This document shows, in pieces, positions 1-8,466 of a stretch of DNA of 30,532 nt. The stretch is taken from positions 1-30,532 of the forward strand of contig JAJYZY010000009.1 in assembly GCA_021799715.1 (NCBI GenBank), written 5' to 3'. Numbering within the stretch: position 1 is the first letter of the stretch; every line of letters begins with the position of its first letter. The notes beneath the pieces are model-generated. The model did not search any database. It saw nothing but the letters and a program-made list of their open reading frames with translations, and was not told the origin of the DNA. The position numbers were made by a program, and so were the translations under genes. Source of the DNA: Planctomycetota bacterium. Lineage in GTDB: Bacteria; Planctomycetota; Phycisphaerae; WQYP01.

Positions 1-1848
1 ATCCAAAACCGCCAGTCGAGAGACCTCGAATCGTCCGAACATGGCCAGAGCGGCATCCAGCGTGTCATGGAATTTTATCGGCGGCACATCCGCCCGCATC
101 ACTTCACCCACCAGCAGCAGCGGGGCTGCTTCCGGCTCCAGCAACACCGTTTTCAAGTCATCCAGCGTCAGCAAACCTAAATAATTTCCGGCCTTATCCA
201 TCACCACAAAATCTTCCACCGCTTCCTGGTGGCTGCGTAATAAAATATTGGAAAGCGGCTCATCGGGGCGCGCGGTCTGGGCTTTTGTCAGTACCAGTTG
301 ATCCACGCCGATCCGCTGCAACGCACTTATGCCAACCGCGGAACCCAGCTTGACGCCGAGTTTTTTCAATGGCAATGTGTACAAGCTTTCCCCGACCATC
401 AATTGCTGGATTACCGTGGCTGTAACCGCCGCCAGCATGATGGGTACCATCACGGCGTAATTCTGCGTTAATTCAAATAACAAAATAATGGCTGTCAGCG
501 GTGCCTGTATGGCGGCCGCCAGAACAGCTCCCATTCCCACCAGCGCGTAGGTGCTCGGGTCACCGACCAGGCCGTAATGTGTCAAAATCAACCCCACCGC
601 GCCGCCACCCGCTGCGCCGATAAACAATGCCGGCGCAAATACACCGCCGGAACCACCCGGTGCCAGGGTAAATGATGTGGCGATAATTTTCAGCAAGCAG
701 ACCACAACCAGAAATTCCAGTGTCAGTGATACCGTCTGCGCGCCGACATGATGCACACCGGAATACCATCGTGGATCAATCATCCGCAGAATGGTGGGAT
801 ACCCATCGCTGAAGATCGGCATATATCCTTGGGAAAACCGCTGATGTAGAAATGGGTCGTCCCGAAAAATAATCAGCATGGCGATACCGCAAACGCCGGA
901 CAATGCCGCACCAATCGCCGGATGCAGATAACGGGGTATGCGATTCTGATGCTTCTGGGAATAATCCTCGACCATGATATAAAAACGGGTGAAACCCACT
1001 GCAAGCAGTCCGCAAATGGCCCCCAGCAGCAGATAATAGGGCAATTGACCGAAGGTAAAGACCAGCGCCGGACCGCTTGTGGGCATTTGAAACAGACCTC
1101 GCGCCGTGCCGCCGCCGGAAAGTCCCACATACATTGTTGACGCCATCACCGATGAAATAACGATCGGCGTGAGCGTTCGAACTGAGAAATCACGCAAGAG
1201 AACTTCCATTGCGAATAGCACGCCCGCAATCGGAGCGCCAAAAACCGCGCTGATGCCCGCGGCTGCGCCGCAGCCCAGCAATATGGGCATATTGCGGCGT
1301 GAAAAGCCCAGCGTATTGCCGCACAATGCTCCTATCGACGCCCCGATAACCGCGATCGGGGCTTCCGGCCCCGCCGATCCGCCGCTGCCAATGGTTAAAC
1401 TGCTCGCCACCAGCGTTTCAATGCCCAGAGATGCCTTGAGTTTTCCCGATTCTCGCGATAACGAATGCAGCAACCCCGCCAAACCGTGTAACTCCGATTT
1501 CTGTCGTCCCCACAACCGCCGCCACAGCACCAGAGCCAGGCCGCCGCCCGCCGGAATAAGCGCCAGAAAAAAATAGCACGGCCACCAGGTTGTGGCGTGC
1601 GTTGATGTTACCGCCGGCAGATAATAACGATTCTCAATGAACTGTACGGTTTGCTCGAAAAGCCAGGTTGCCACGCCCGTCATCAAGCCGACCGCAAACG
1701 ATAGACCAATCAATAATGTCTGCTCACGAATACCCCAGCGCGCCAACTGCTGCTGCCCACGCAATTGCCATGCCAGTATCAAGCGTTTTAATTTGCTCAT
1801 CGGGGTAGTCAAACGCATCAGCAGTCGGCCTCTTTCATCAGGCATCAT
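1..1848 (-). CDS. ClC-family chloride channel/antiporter with C-terminal CBS domains (3' end cut off)
   Basis: The reading frame is open from an ATG at 1848 to the left edge, 616 codons, with no stop inside the window. The protein would be an inner-membrane voltage-gated-type chloride channel or Cl-/H+ exchanger. Visible ClC signatures are GSGGSAGPEAP, which keeps the gating-glutamate position (usual GREGP) as GPEAP, and GGSGGVFAPALFIGAA for the second selectivity-filter helix. Many hydrophobic segments precede a cytoplasmic tail with two CBS-like stretches (for example EDFVVMDKAGNYLGLLTLDDL, then VMRADVPPIKF onward), the second cut by the edge. Two adjacent ATGs (1848, 1845) and an in-frame ATG at 1800 (MSKLKRL) are all possible starts; none has a clear Shine-Dalgarno. 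Family assignment is secure, ion selectivity is not. Confidence 0.93.
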   Translation of the reverse strand, partial: MMPDERGRLLMRLTTPMSKLKRLILAWQLRGQQQLARWGIREQTLLIGLSFAVGLMTGVATWLFEQTVQFIENRYYLPAVTSTHATTWWPCYFFLALIPAGGGLALVLWRRLWGRQKSELHGLAGLLHSLSRESGKLKASLGIETLVASSLTIGSGGSAGPEAPIAVIGASIGALCGNTLGFSRRNMPILLGCGAAAGISAVFGAPIAGVLFAMEVLLRDFSVRTLTPIVISSVMASTMYVGLSGGGTARGLFQMPTSGPALVFTFGQLPYYLLLGAICGLLAVGFTRFYIMVEDYSQKHQNRIPRYLHPAIGAALSGVCGIAMLIIFRDDPFLHQRFSQGYMPIFSDGYPTILRMIDPRWYSGVHHVGAQTVSLTLEFLVVVCLLKIIATSFTLAPGGSGGVFAPALFIGAAGGGAVGLILTHYGLVGDPSTYALVGMGAVLAAAIQAPLTAIILLFELTQNYAVMVPIMLAAVTATVIQQLMVGESLYTLPLKKLGVKLGSAVGISALQRIGVDQLVLTKAQTARPDEPLSNILLRSHQEAVEDFVVMDKAGNYLGLLTLDDLKTVLLEPEAAPLLLVGEVMRADVPPIKFHDTLDAALAMFGRFEVSRLAVLD

Positions 1849-2333
1849 TTACCATAAATTCGGGTAATGAACAATCCCCGCATCATGCAATGTTCGATGC
1901 AGGTCAAAAGCAGGTACAAATATATCGCCACCTGATTTACGGCAAGACGCGGTGGCAACCTGCAACCGGTTGGCCACGCTCCCGGCGGCAATATGGTTTT
2001 AATAGCGACTCTTTCCAATGGTGGTTACCCTGTCTGGATACCCCGGATTTCCCGTCCTTCGTGTGCTGGCGGATGCCCGTTCTGCAGCTCAAATTTCGGC
2101 AATTTCTTCGGAAATAAATGCAATTGGCGACTCTAATCAGTAAAGTCCGGCGCATTACATCGCGAGCGTCGCTGATGAATTTACTCTGGCAATATTCAAG
2201 ATTTCTTCAGGCCCACGGCAATCCGAGTCAATACTTGGACCAGCCTATTGCAACCGGGATGCGACGGGGATAATTTTTTGTGTTTGCTGCGATGGCTGGC
2301 CTAAATCCTCCGCCTATGGTTACAATTTATGTC
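1849..2333. other. Intergenic region, divergent, no gene seen
   Basis: This 485-bp stretch separates the divergent ClC and PEGA genes. Short open frames on both strands (about 70 codons) have no recognisable domain, ribosome site or conserved look. A TACAAT -10-like hexamer at 2321-2326 would place a transcription start almost at the ATG at 2334, so the PEGA gene may be leaderless. No matching -35 is visible, so this is only a suggestion. Confidence 0.4.
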
Positions 2334-2813
2334 ATGATGTTAAAAAAGAGTCATGGTATTGAACGTATCGGCGGTTGGCTCTTCGGGGCTTTGCTGTGTG
2401 TTTTGGTGCTTCCGCTGGGGGGGTGTGTTGAACGGTCGGTGACGCTGGTGAGCGATCCGCCGGGAAGTTTGGTCTATTTGAACGATGTCCTGCAGGGTAC
2501 CACGCCGTGCACGGTTCCGTTTAAGTGGTATGGCGATTACAGCGTCCGGTTGCGTAAAGCGGTGAATGTTGGAACGCCATTAAAGCCGCAATACGTATAC
2601 TACTACCTGCACACGCATAAAAACATGCCGCGGCCATGGTTCCAATGGTATGGCGTGGACTTATTTGCCAGTATTTTACCAATTGAATTCAAAGATCATC
2701 AGATTTGGGCGTTTATTGTTCCGAAGGTGCGGGAACTATCCACGCCGGAACTCATCAAAAAGGCCAATGCTCTAAAGGCTGAATTGCCGCCGGCAAAGCC
2801 GGCAAGTCCATAA
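2334..2813 (+). CDS. PEGA-domain lipoprotein
   Basis: This is a 159-residue protein with a lipoprotein signal: KK and R in the n-region, a hydrophobic stretch, and lipobox LGGC with the lipidated Cys at residue 31. The mature part begins with a PEGA-type segment, VTLVSDPPGSLVYLNDVLQG followed by TTPCTVPFKWYGDY. This is the small beta-sandwich repeat found in surface and envelope proteins of planctomycetes and other bacteria. The remaining residues match nothing I recognise. The frame is open further upstream to 2280, but the adjacent ATGs at 2334/2337 give a normal signal peptide and were preferred. It is followed 29 bp later by another exported protein on the same strand, so the two may be co-transcribed. 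The function is unknown beyond envelope location. Confidence 0.8.
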   Translation: MMLKKSHGIERIGGWLFGALLCVLVLPLGGCVERSVTLVSDPPGSLVYLNDVLQGTTPCTVPFKWYGDYSVRLRKAVNVGTPLKPQYVYYYLHTHKNMPRPWFQWYGVDLFASILPIEFKDHQIWAFIVPKVRELSTPELIKKANALKAELPPAKPASP

Positions 2814-2842
2814 TTCTCCAACGTGAAAGCGGGAGCCATGCC

Positions 2843-4609
2843 ATGCGAAGTTGTGTAATTATTGTCTCAACATTATTTGCCGCTGCCGGCACCGCGAGCT
2901 TTGCAACGCCACCCTTGCGTGCCGCCGCCAATAATTTTCCTGCGCCGCTGGCAAACCGCATCCCGGCGGATGCGGAGGCATATTTTGGCTGGGCCGGGCC
3001 GGTTTCCAAATGGCCGGGATACAGAACATCCAATCTGCGAATTGTATTATCACATACGCACATTGCGGATTTTGTCCAGGGGAATCTGCCGGTGGCGCTG
3101 CGCCGCTTAAATGACTTACCCGCGGCCCGCAATGCCCAGTTGAATATGGCGGAATTCAAAAAAGCGTTCGCCATTGGCGCATTGCTGATGACGCATCCAT
3201 TCGCATTATATTTTCGGTCGATACGCTCGGGTATTCGCAATGTGGCATCATTGCCGCAACCGGTACTGGTTATAAACGCCGGAAAATATCCCGCCGCGGT
3301 GCTGGCCATATTCAAGAACTTGCCGCACCGGCTTTATCCAACCGGACCGCGAATTGAAGTCGGGGCGGTGGATTCCATGGTTTATGCGGGAATTCACATC
3401 ACCTCCGGTGTGCGCAAAGCTCTTGCAAAACAAGGTAAAACACTTTCGACCAGCGCAACTTTTTGCCGCACCATGCGGTTCATGCCCGCAAACCCGATTG
3501 ATGCCGAATTTGCTGATCTCACGCGTCTGCGGAAATATGCCAACGGCCTGTTGGATCAGGCGCTTCGCCATTCCGCTCCGCGCCGCACACCGATGGGGAA
3601 ACAACAACGCATTATCATCAACAGCGCCAAAATTATTCTCAATGGCCAATCACTGGGCAACGACACCGCTTTCGCTTCCGCTGCCGGCTTTTCCGGCCGG
3701 CAATGGATCAACGCCTCGTTTCTAGCCATGCACAATTCGAGTGTGAAAGCAAGGTCCGGTGCGGCGGATATGCTGGCGTTGGCACCGGAAGATTCTCCGG
3801 ATGTTTCGGTTTCGCATTTGAATTTGGGCGCATTTGTCAGCACACTGAAAACGTATCTGGAAGCCACCAGTCCGCGGGTTCGCCGCAGCGTGCGGCAGGC
3901 CTTAACCATGGTGAACGGCATCACGGGTGTCAATGTGGAAAAGGACCTGATCAATTCATTTGGTCCGTATTGGTTGACGTATCAAAGCACAGCCATGCCG
4001 ATGAGCAGTGGGCTGGGAACGGTTATCGTTAACCGGCCTTCGCATCCGGTGCGTCTGGCTCGGGCATTGCAGACGTTGACGCCCATGGCGCTGCTGGCGG
4101 TCAACGCCGCCATGCGCCAGCGCGGATACACCGGTGTCCCGGCACAATTGAGAATTCTGCATGCCAATGGAGCGGTGATTTATTACATCAAAGCCAATGG
4201 CATCATGCCCGCGTGGGCTATGTTCCATGGCTGCCTTTATGTTTCGGCGTATCCGCGGCCCATCCAACTGGCCCTTAAACACAAAGCCGGTGCGCCATCT
4301 ATTTTGGACAACCGGAAATTTCTCGCGTTGCAAAAGCATCTTGGATGCAGCCATAACTATACCAATGCCACATATACCGATGCACCGCGGATTCTCCCCG
4401 CCGCATACAGCATGCTTACCACACAGGCGGCGGCCTACAGCCTGCTATTGGGATTGCAGTTCAACCCGCCCGTCAGTGCGCTGATTCCCCGCCTTTCCGA
4501 CCTGCAAAAGGCCACGACCGTATCCGGATCGGTGACATGGACGGATAAGGCGGGCTGGCATAGCCGCGGCATTTCCGGTTATCCCGGCAGCGGTATGTTT
4601 GTGCCCTGA
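2843..4609 (+). CDS. Secreted DUF3352-like protein of unknown function
   Basis: This 588-residue protein has a Sec signal peptide (hydrophobic residues about 4-20, AxA-like end near TASFA). A GGGAG Shine-Dalgarno lies at 2831-2835, seven bases before the ATG, which fixes the start over the out-of-frame ATG at 2838. The mature N-terminus, IPADAEAYFGWAGPVSKWPG, resembles the 'PADTLAYVGW-G' opening of DUF3352-type proteins. Later segments such as LGTVIVNRPSHPVRLARALQ and the C-terminal TVSGSVTWTDKAGWHSRGIS fit the same large, beta-rich, poorly characterised family common in planctomycetes. No catalytic motif or membrane anchor was seen. It probably acts in the periplasm or outside the cell. The family link is by eye and moderate; no function is claimed. 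Confidence 0.75.
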   Translation: MRSCVIIVSTLFAAAGTASFATPPLRAAANNFPAPLANRIPADAEAYFGWAGPVSKWPGYRTSNLRIVLSHTHIADFVQGNLPVALRRLNDLPAARNAQLNMAEFKKAFAIGALLMTHPFALYFRSIRSGIRNVASLPQPVLVINAGKYPAAVLAIFKNLPHRLYPTGPRIEVGAVDSMVYAGIHITSGVRKALAKQGKTLSTSATFCRTMRFMPANPIDAEFADLTRLRKYANGLLDQALRHSAPRRTPMGKQQRIIINSAKIILNGQSLGNDTAFASAAGFSGRQWINASFLAMHNSSVKARSGAADMLALAPEDSPDVSVSHLNLGAFVSTLKTYLEATSPRVRRSVRQALTMVNGITGVNVEKDLINSFGPYWLTYQSTAMPMSSGLGTVIVNRPSHPVRLARALQTLTPMALLAVNAAMRQRGYTGVPAQLRILHANGAVIYYIKANGIMPAWAMFHGCLYVSAYPRPIQLALKHKAGAPSILDNRKFLALQKHLGCSHNYTNATYTDAPRILPAAYSMLTTQAAAYSLLLGLQFNPPVSALIPRLSDLQKATTVSGSVTWTDKAGWHSRGISGYPGSGMFVP

Positions 4610-4617
4610 CGGGAGTT

Positions 4618-4640
4618 TTCCACGGTGGAAGCTATTTTTC
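4618..4640. terminator. Small hairpin between convergent genes
   Basis: A short hairpin, TTCCA-CGG-TGGAA (4618-4630), followed by a T-rich run to 4640, lies in the 22-bp gap between the convergent stop codons at 4609 (+) and 4632 (-). It could terminate the plus-strand transcript, but the stem is only 5 bp and the T run overlaps the end of the facing gene. Confidence 0.3.
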
Positions 4641-5396
4641 AGCCGCTCGTTTGCTTTTCAATAATCGGGGAAACACGTTGCTGAATCGTTCTTTCATGCC
4701 TTGCAACACCAACAAGTTGTCAAGAGATGGGATAGCGGGATCATCCGGGGCAACGCTTTTAAATATTTTCAGCGAGCTTTTGGCCTTCTCCAGTTCTCCG
4801 CACGCGATGTAATAGCGCACAATCGTCCGGTAAAACCCAGTAAATTCTGAAATATGAAATATCTTGCGTTCCGGATATATCATGGATAATTCATGGCGAT
4901 TGTTGAGAATTGCCCTGGCCTTCTCCACCTCATCGCGGTACAGATAACTGCTGATCATGCCAATAATTGCAAACAGATAATCCGGATGTCGGCGGTAAAG
5001 GTCTTCGGATATCCGATCCCGGTCGGCATCTCTACCGAGAAAAGTGTACATTGCCGTCAGATAATTGGCGATCTTTGCATCGTCCGGATATTGATTGTGC
5101 AGCGATTCAAGCTCGGATAACAGCCTTGGACGGTCCTCAGGATCGCACTCTCCAGGGTGAAGGTCGTTATAGCGTGCGGATAATTCAGGCGTTTCAGGCG
5201 GACTGCCATCGGTGAGCGGTTCAAATGTAATCTCATAGGAAACAAGACGCATAACGTTGCCACTGGACTGGTCCGGTTTGGCAGGTTGTTTAGCGGCGCG
5301 GATGGCAGCAATGGCTTGTTGAATGGCGCGTTCGGTTATATCGGCCGCACCCGTTGTGCCGGGATTGAAAATTTTAACAGGTTTTTCATTTCTCAT
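4632..5396 (-). CDS. TPR-like repeat protein, cytoplasmic
   Basis: This 254-residue protein lacks a signal peptide. From about residue 85 it is helical with tetratricopeptide-like spacing: RPRLLSELESLHNQYPDDAK, then a pair around TAMYTFLGRDADRDRISEDL, then YYIACGELEKAKSSLKIFK with PDDPAIPSLDNLL. Such scaffolds usually mediate protein-protein contacts; no partner can be named. The N-terminal 70 residues are low in structure and rich in P, A and T. The start ATG at 5396 has an AAGG about 8 bases upstream. It lies 93 bp downstream of the GT87-type gene on the same strand, so joint transcription is possible. I do not recognise an orthologous family. Confidence 0.7.
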   Translation of the reverse strand: MRNEKPVKIFNPGTTGAADITERAIQQAIAAIRAAKQPAKPDQSSGNVMRLVSYEITFEPLTDGSPPETPELSARYNDLHPGECDPEDRPRLLSELESLHNQYPDDAKIANYLTAMYTFLGRDADRDRISEDLYRRHPDYLFAIIGMISSYLYRDEVEKARAILNNRHELSMIYPERKIFHISEFTGFYRTIVRYYIACGELEKAKSSLKIFKSVAPDDPAIPSLDNLLVLQGMKERFSNVFPRLLKSKRAAEK

Positions 5397-5489
5397 GTCC
5401 GCTACCTTTATCGAAATATAACCGAATTAACAAGTCGCTCCATGCTCGCGGATAAAACTTTTTTCCGCAACGCAATTCCGCGTGCGCGT

Positions 5490-6800
5490 TCATGGCGGCG
5501 GTAAAGGGGCTGCGTTGATATTTGCGGAATATTCAATATTATCGTGGAATCGAGCCGTTAATATGACCGCCGCCAAAGTCAACGATGACCAGAGCACCAC
5601 ATCGATGGTGTCGATATAGTGCCTTCCATTGGGCCCAAGGATGCGCGCGAATTCCGAGGTCCAAAGCATCAAAAACGCGGTCAGGCACAACGCAAACCAG
5701 GCGAATTTTCGGCTGCTGATCGCGGCGAACTTGTCCTCGGCGATCATTCCAACGGCCATTAATGCAAAAATCAGCGTAACATAATGTGGCACCCATGTGC
5801 GTTCCGACGCCCAAAGCATGAACATTCCCACGCAAGCGATTTCCATCGCGTAACGCCGCGTTCTTAAACTGGGCAGCTTTTTTCGCGCCCACCAGATACC
5901 ACCGCCGGCAATAATCAGCACGATGATGCGGCCGATCAAATGGGCGGTCTTGCGGGGCAGGCGAATAATGGTCAGGTAATGATTATGCACCACCCCGCCA
6001 TGGGCGGTCTTCCACGCCGGTACATGGGCAAACAATCGCAGAATAAATTCCGGGATGGACTCGCCATTGCCGAATTTTATTTTGTCATGCAAAATATACG
6101 GCGCAATCATAATATGTCCCCATTGGCCCAGCCAGGTGATGTTCTGATTCCAGCCGAAAAACAGTGCGGGCACCAAAAATATCCATATCCCAATTCCCGC
6201 CACAATCGCCGAGCCGATGACCCAGCGCCGGCGAAACAGGAAATAGGCCAAAAATGCCAATGGTGTAACTTTTATGCAAATGGCCATGGCCACCAGCAGG
6301 CCGGCCATCACGTCGCCCACGATGGTTTCCTCCTGTGCCATCCACAATCCGGCGGCCAGCGGAAGCAACATCAGCAGATTCATCTGTCCTTCCTGAATAT
6401 CGCCGATGACCGGAAAGAACCAGCCCGCGCCGATAAGCAACAGCGCACCGGGCAGAACATTGCCCCCGCCGCGACGGATAATCGACAATGCCAGCATAAA
6501 AATTGGCACGAAGAAGAACGGTTTGCAGATTACCCATGCGGCCTGCGCATCGGGGCGGGAAAGGAGGGTAAACGGTGCCACAAACAGCATCGCAAACGGC
6601 GGCAATGGAAACCGATCGCTGCGATATGGCTTGTGATCATGAATGAACAGCGGAACGGTTTTCAAATAGGAATCAAAAGCATCAATGTGCTTTTGCCGCG
6701 TCATTTCATGGACAATTGTGTGATGCGCCTGCACCGCCAGAACAATCGTGGCAATCGCGATGATAATCAGGCTGACGGTGAAAACAATGCGACGTGACAT
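5490..6800 (-). CDS. GT87/DUF2029-type polytopic membrane glycosyltransferase
   Basis: This 436-residue polytopic membrane protein has about ten hydrophobic segments. The first extracytoplasmic loop holds RSDRFPLPPFAMLFVAPFTLL, matching the 'YPP' loop of GT87 enzymes. Later come GQMNLLMLLPLAAGLWM (the G-Q-x-N motif) and AMAICIKVTPLAFLAYF (the conserved K-x-x-P). The family uses polyprenyl-phosphate-linked sugars, usually mannose or arabinose in actinobacteria, to glycosylate envelope glycans or lipids; the sugar here is unknown. A frame is open to 6842, but an AGGAG five bases before the ATG at 6800 fixes the start (MSRRIVFTVSL, a natural first membrane helix). The neighbouring Kdo hydroxylase gene, 80 bp upstream and on the same strand, suggests a shared cell-surface context. 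Confidence 0.82.
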   Translation of the reverse strand: MSRRIVFTVSLIIIAIATIVLAVQAHHTIVHEMTRQKHIDAFDSYLKTVPLFIHDHKPYRSDRFPLPPFAMLFVAPFTLLSRPDAQAAWVICKPFFFVPIFMLALSIIRRGGGNVLPGALLLIGAGWFFPVIGDIQEGQMNLLMLLPLAAGLWMAQEETIVGDVMAGLLVAMAICIKVTPLAFLAYFLFRRRWVIGSAIVAGIGIWIFLVPALFFGWNQNITWLGQWGHIMIAPYILHDKIKFGNGESIPEFILRLFAHVPAWKTAHGGVVHNHYLTIIRLPRKTAHLIGRIIVLIIAGGGIWWARKKLPSLRTRRYAMEIACVGMFMLWASERTWVPHYVTLIFALMAVGMIAEDKFAAISSRKFAWFALCLTAFLMLWTSEFARILGPNGRHYIDTIDVVLWSSLTLAAVILTARFHDNIEYSANINAAPLPPP

Positions 6801-6880
6801 GCAACTCCTGAATGTGTTGATTTGTATTCGGCGCGTGACCAAATTTGAATCATCCCGCCGGATTCGGATGGGTGTTTCCC

Positions 6881-7762
6881 TTACACCAGCGTTTTACCCA
6901 TCAGGCTTTCCAGCACGCGCAGCGGCGATTTCTCCGGATTTTTCATCGCCTGAACCGGCAGAAGATAGGTTTGCTCCAATAGATATTGCCCGGCGTCCAC
7001 CGCGTGCAGCACTTCATCGGTAAAGCAGGTCCACGTGCAGTGGGGAGGGAATACAAATGGCGTCTGTGGCGCGGTTTTCTGATAGCGGTCATCCATTTTG
7101 CCCTGATCATGAAGTTGCAGCATGTAATGATCGTACTCTGTGCGCGGCGTACGGGTGATGCGCAACAGGTACATAAGTGCACGGGAGCCGGGAAATGGTG
7201 GCTTAAGACGGGGGAGAAACTTTTTTGCAAAGTCGGCGAAGGGTTCGCCGATGCGCCAATCGCGGCCTTTGCCTTCGGGATTAACATTGCAGAAAATCCG
7301 GATGATCCGCTTACCGCCCACGGGCCGCGCGGGGAATTGATCCGGATGCAGGCGTGTGTCATCTTTGGTCACTTTACTTGCCCGGCCCTTTATTTCAACG
7401 GGGCGGTAGCTGGTTCGCATGCGCAGCAGGCTGGCCTTATATTGGGGAAACAGCCCCTGCATAAGCGTTAGCGTGCTTTCGGAATAACGTTTTAATAGTG
7501 CCGCCAATTCTTGTTGCGCGGTCTGATCGCCTTCCATGCCCTGGATGCGGCCATTGCGGTGGTCATAACTGATATTTTTTGCCGCCCCGTTGCTCCAGAC
7601 CGGTGTGAGAAACTTTTGTTCTTCCGGCGTGAAGGTAAAATCCAGTCTGGGCAGATAGACCACATTGCCCGCCTCCATCGCGGCGGTGGCATCCTGTTGC
7701 TGTTGAGCGGAAAATGGGCCGTTCCATTGGGTTAAATCCACACTGTAAAGTCGATCCGCCAT
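6881..7762 (-). CDS. kdoO: Kdo hydroxylase (Fe(II)/2-oxoglutarate dioxygenase family)
   Basis: This 293-residue protein resembles KdoO, the dioxygenase that hydroxylates 3-deoxy-D-manno-oct-2-ulosonic acid (Kdo) to Ko in the lipopolysaccharide inner core. The key block is RLHPDQFPARPVGGKRIIRI followed by FCNVNPEGKGRDWRIGEPF. It gives the His139-x-Asp141 iron ligands and the family's R-P-x-x-G-K-R and N-x-N-P-x-G pattern. The C-terminal block VLHAVDAGQYLLEQTYLLP supplies the distal His253, followed by KSPLRVLE. The start at 7762 has GGAG six bases upstream; the upstream in-frame extension to 7933 runs into a repeated non-coding element and was dropped. No other LPS core or lipid A genes are in the window. 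Its presence suggests the organism makes Kdo-containing LPS. Confidence 0.8.
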   Translation of the reverse strand: MADRLYSVDLTQWNGPFSAQQQQDATAAMEAGNVVYLPRLDFTFTPEEQKFLTPVWSNGAAKNISYDHRNGRIQGMEGDQTAQQELAALLKRYSESTLTLMQGLFPQYKASLLRMRTSYRPVEIKGRASKVTKDDTRLHPDQFPARPVGGKRIIRIFCNVNPEGKGRDWRIGEPFADFAKKFLPRLKPPFPGSRALMYLLRITRTPRTEYDHYMLQLHDQGKMDDRYQKTAPQTPFVFPPHCTWTCFTDEVLHAVDAGQYLLEQTYLLPVQAMKNPEKSPLRVLESLMGKTLV

Positions 7763-7858
7763 CGTATACTCCGAATATCCGGTAAATCTCCGGTGCAAAC
7801 CAGCCGGTAGCATAACGTAGAAGTGGGCAAATATTCCAGCGGTTTGCCAAGTATACTT

Positions 7859-7963
7859 CACGCGGCAATTAACGGGACATCCTGCTCCCGTTATTGTTGC
7901 CGCGAAATCAGAATGTATCCGCATTTTTCGCATTTTAATAACGTATCACCAAGGGCCGCACAG
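7859..7963 (-). repeat. Copy A of a ~105-bp imperfect repeat
   Basis: This segment and 27134-27237 align almost without gaps in the same orientation. The inner 61 bp (7903-7963 against 27177-27237) match at about 50 positions by eye, ending in the shared block CACCAAGGGCCGCACAG; the remainder is weaker with one gap. Read on the minus strand it contains a strong nested hairpin (7862-7903): GCGGCAA/TTGCCGC outside and AACGGGA/TCCCGTT inside, with loop GCAGGATG. It sits about 100-200 bp upstream of the Kdo hydroxylase start. No coding frame is conserved between the copies. It may be a small mobile repeat or a structured RNA leader. Confidence 0.7.
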
Positions 7964-8066
7964 GGTATAGTTGCGGGCCTGACATTGGTTGGGCGGTTCT
8001 CGCCACGGTTCTTGAAATCTGTGCGAGCCCAGCGGGATGAGGGAGGTATACAATGCGGCGGTTGTA

Positions 8067-8134
8067 TTTTGCGCTCATGCTAAAGATTTTTGCGCTGTAG
8101 ATAGTGGCGGGCCAACGCACAAGTGACTTAATAT
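8067..8134 (+). promoter_or_regulatory. Orphan AraC/XylR-type operator with candidate promoter
   Basis: Two direct copies of TTTTGCGCT start at 8067 and 8088, a 21-bp period (two helical turns), the spacing AraC-family activators use. The same half-site with the same period occurs at 10338-10369 next to the XylR-like regulator gene. A good -10 hexamer, TAATAT (8129-8134), lies 40 bp from the TTTGCGCT half-site, against 38 bp at the other locus. No convincing open reading frame follows, so the target is unknown. Confidence 0.55.
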
Positions 8135-8466
8135 TCATGTTGAATTCACGCGCCCGCGATTCCGTTATGTGGCTGTGGCGGCCGGAGGGATGTCGCGATC
8201 TACAAGAGCGCAGATTGCGGCGGAAGCTGGGATTGGTTCTCGCTCCCGCGGTCCGCGTGAGTTTTTTTATCGGTACCCCGTAGCCACTCTGACTTGTAAA
8301 CCGGCGAAGCCCGACTGCACGGGTTGAAAAGCTTGCGCGGCCAGCTTAAAACCGCGCGTAATCGAAGCGCCTTGGGCGGCAAGGTTGGCCGAAATTGAAT
8401 CAGTCCAACGCTGTGTTATCATCGTTTGGGCCGGTCGGAGTTGCGGAATTGGCGAGCGGGCGGTCC
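8135..8466. other. Gene-free region downstream of the orphan operator
   Basis: No recognisable gene is seen on either strand. A plus-strand transcript from the 8129-8134 promoter could end near 8240-8269, where a GC-rich imperfect hairpin (CTC...GAG) is followed by seven T residues. Overlapping short frames (such as 44- and 48-codon plus-strand frames and 60-70 codon minus-strand frames) look like chance ORFs. Another short inverted repeat, GCGCGG/CCGCGC, lies around 8335-8358. Confidence 0.35.

Noticed and set aside
5940..6797. 285-codon plus-strand frame opposite the glycosyltransferase gene
   Set aside because: His/Gln/Asn-rich composition typical of the antisense of a membrane protein; the minus-strand gene has motifs and a ribosome site.
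7763..7933. N-terminal extension of the Kdo hydroxylase to 7933
   Set aside because: It reads through the repeat copy A hairpin, and the ATG at 7762 has a good GGAG.
8137..8283. 48-codon plus-strand frame after the orphan operator
   Set aside because: Its ATG would lie at or before the predicted transcription start, there is no ribosome site and no recognisable sequence.
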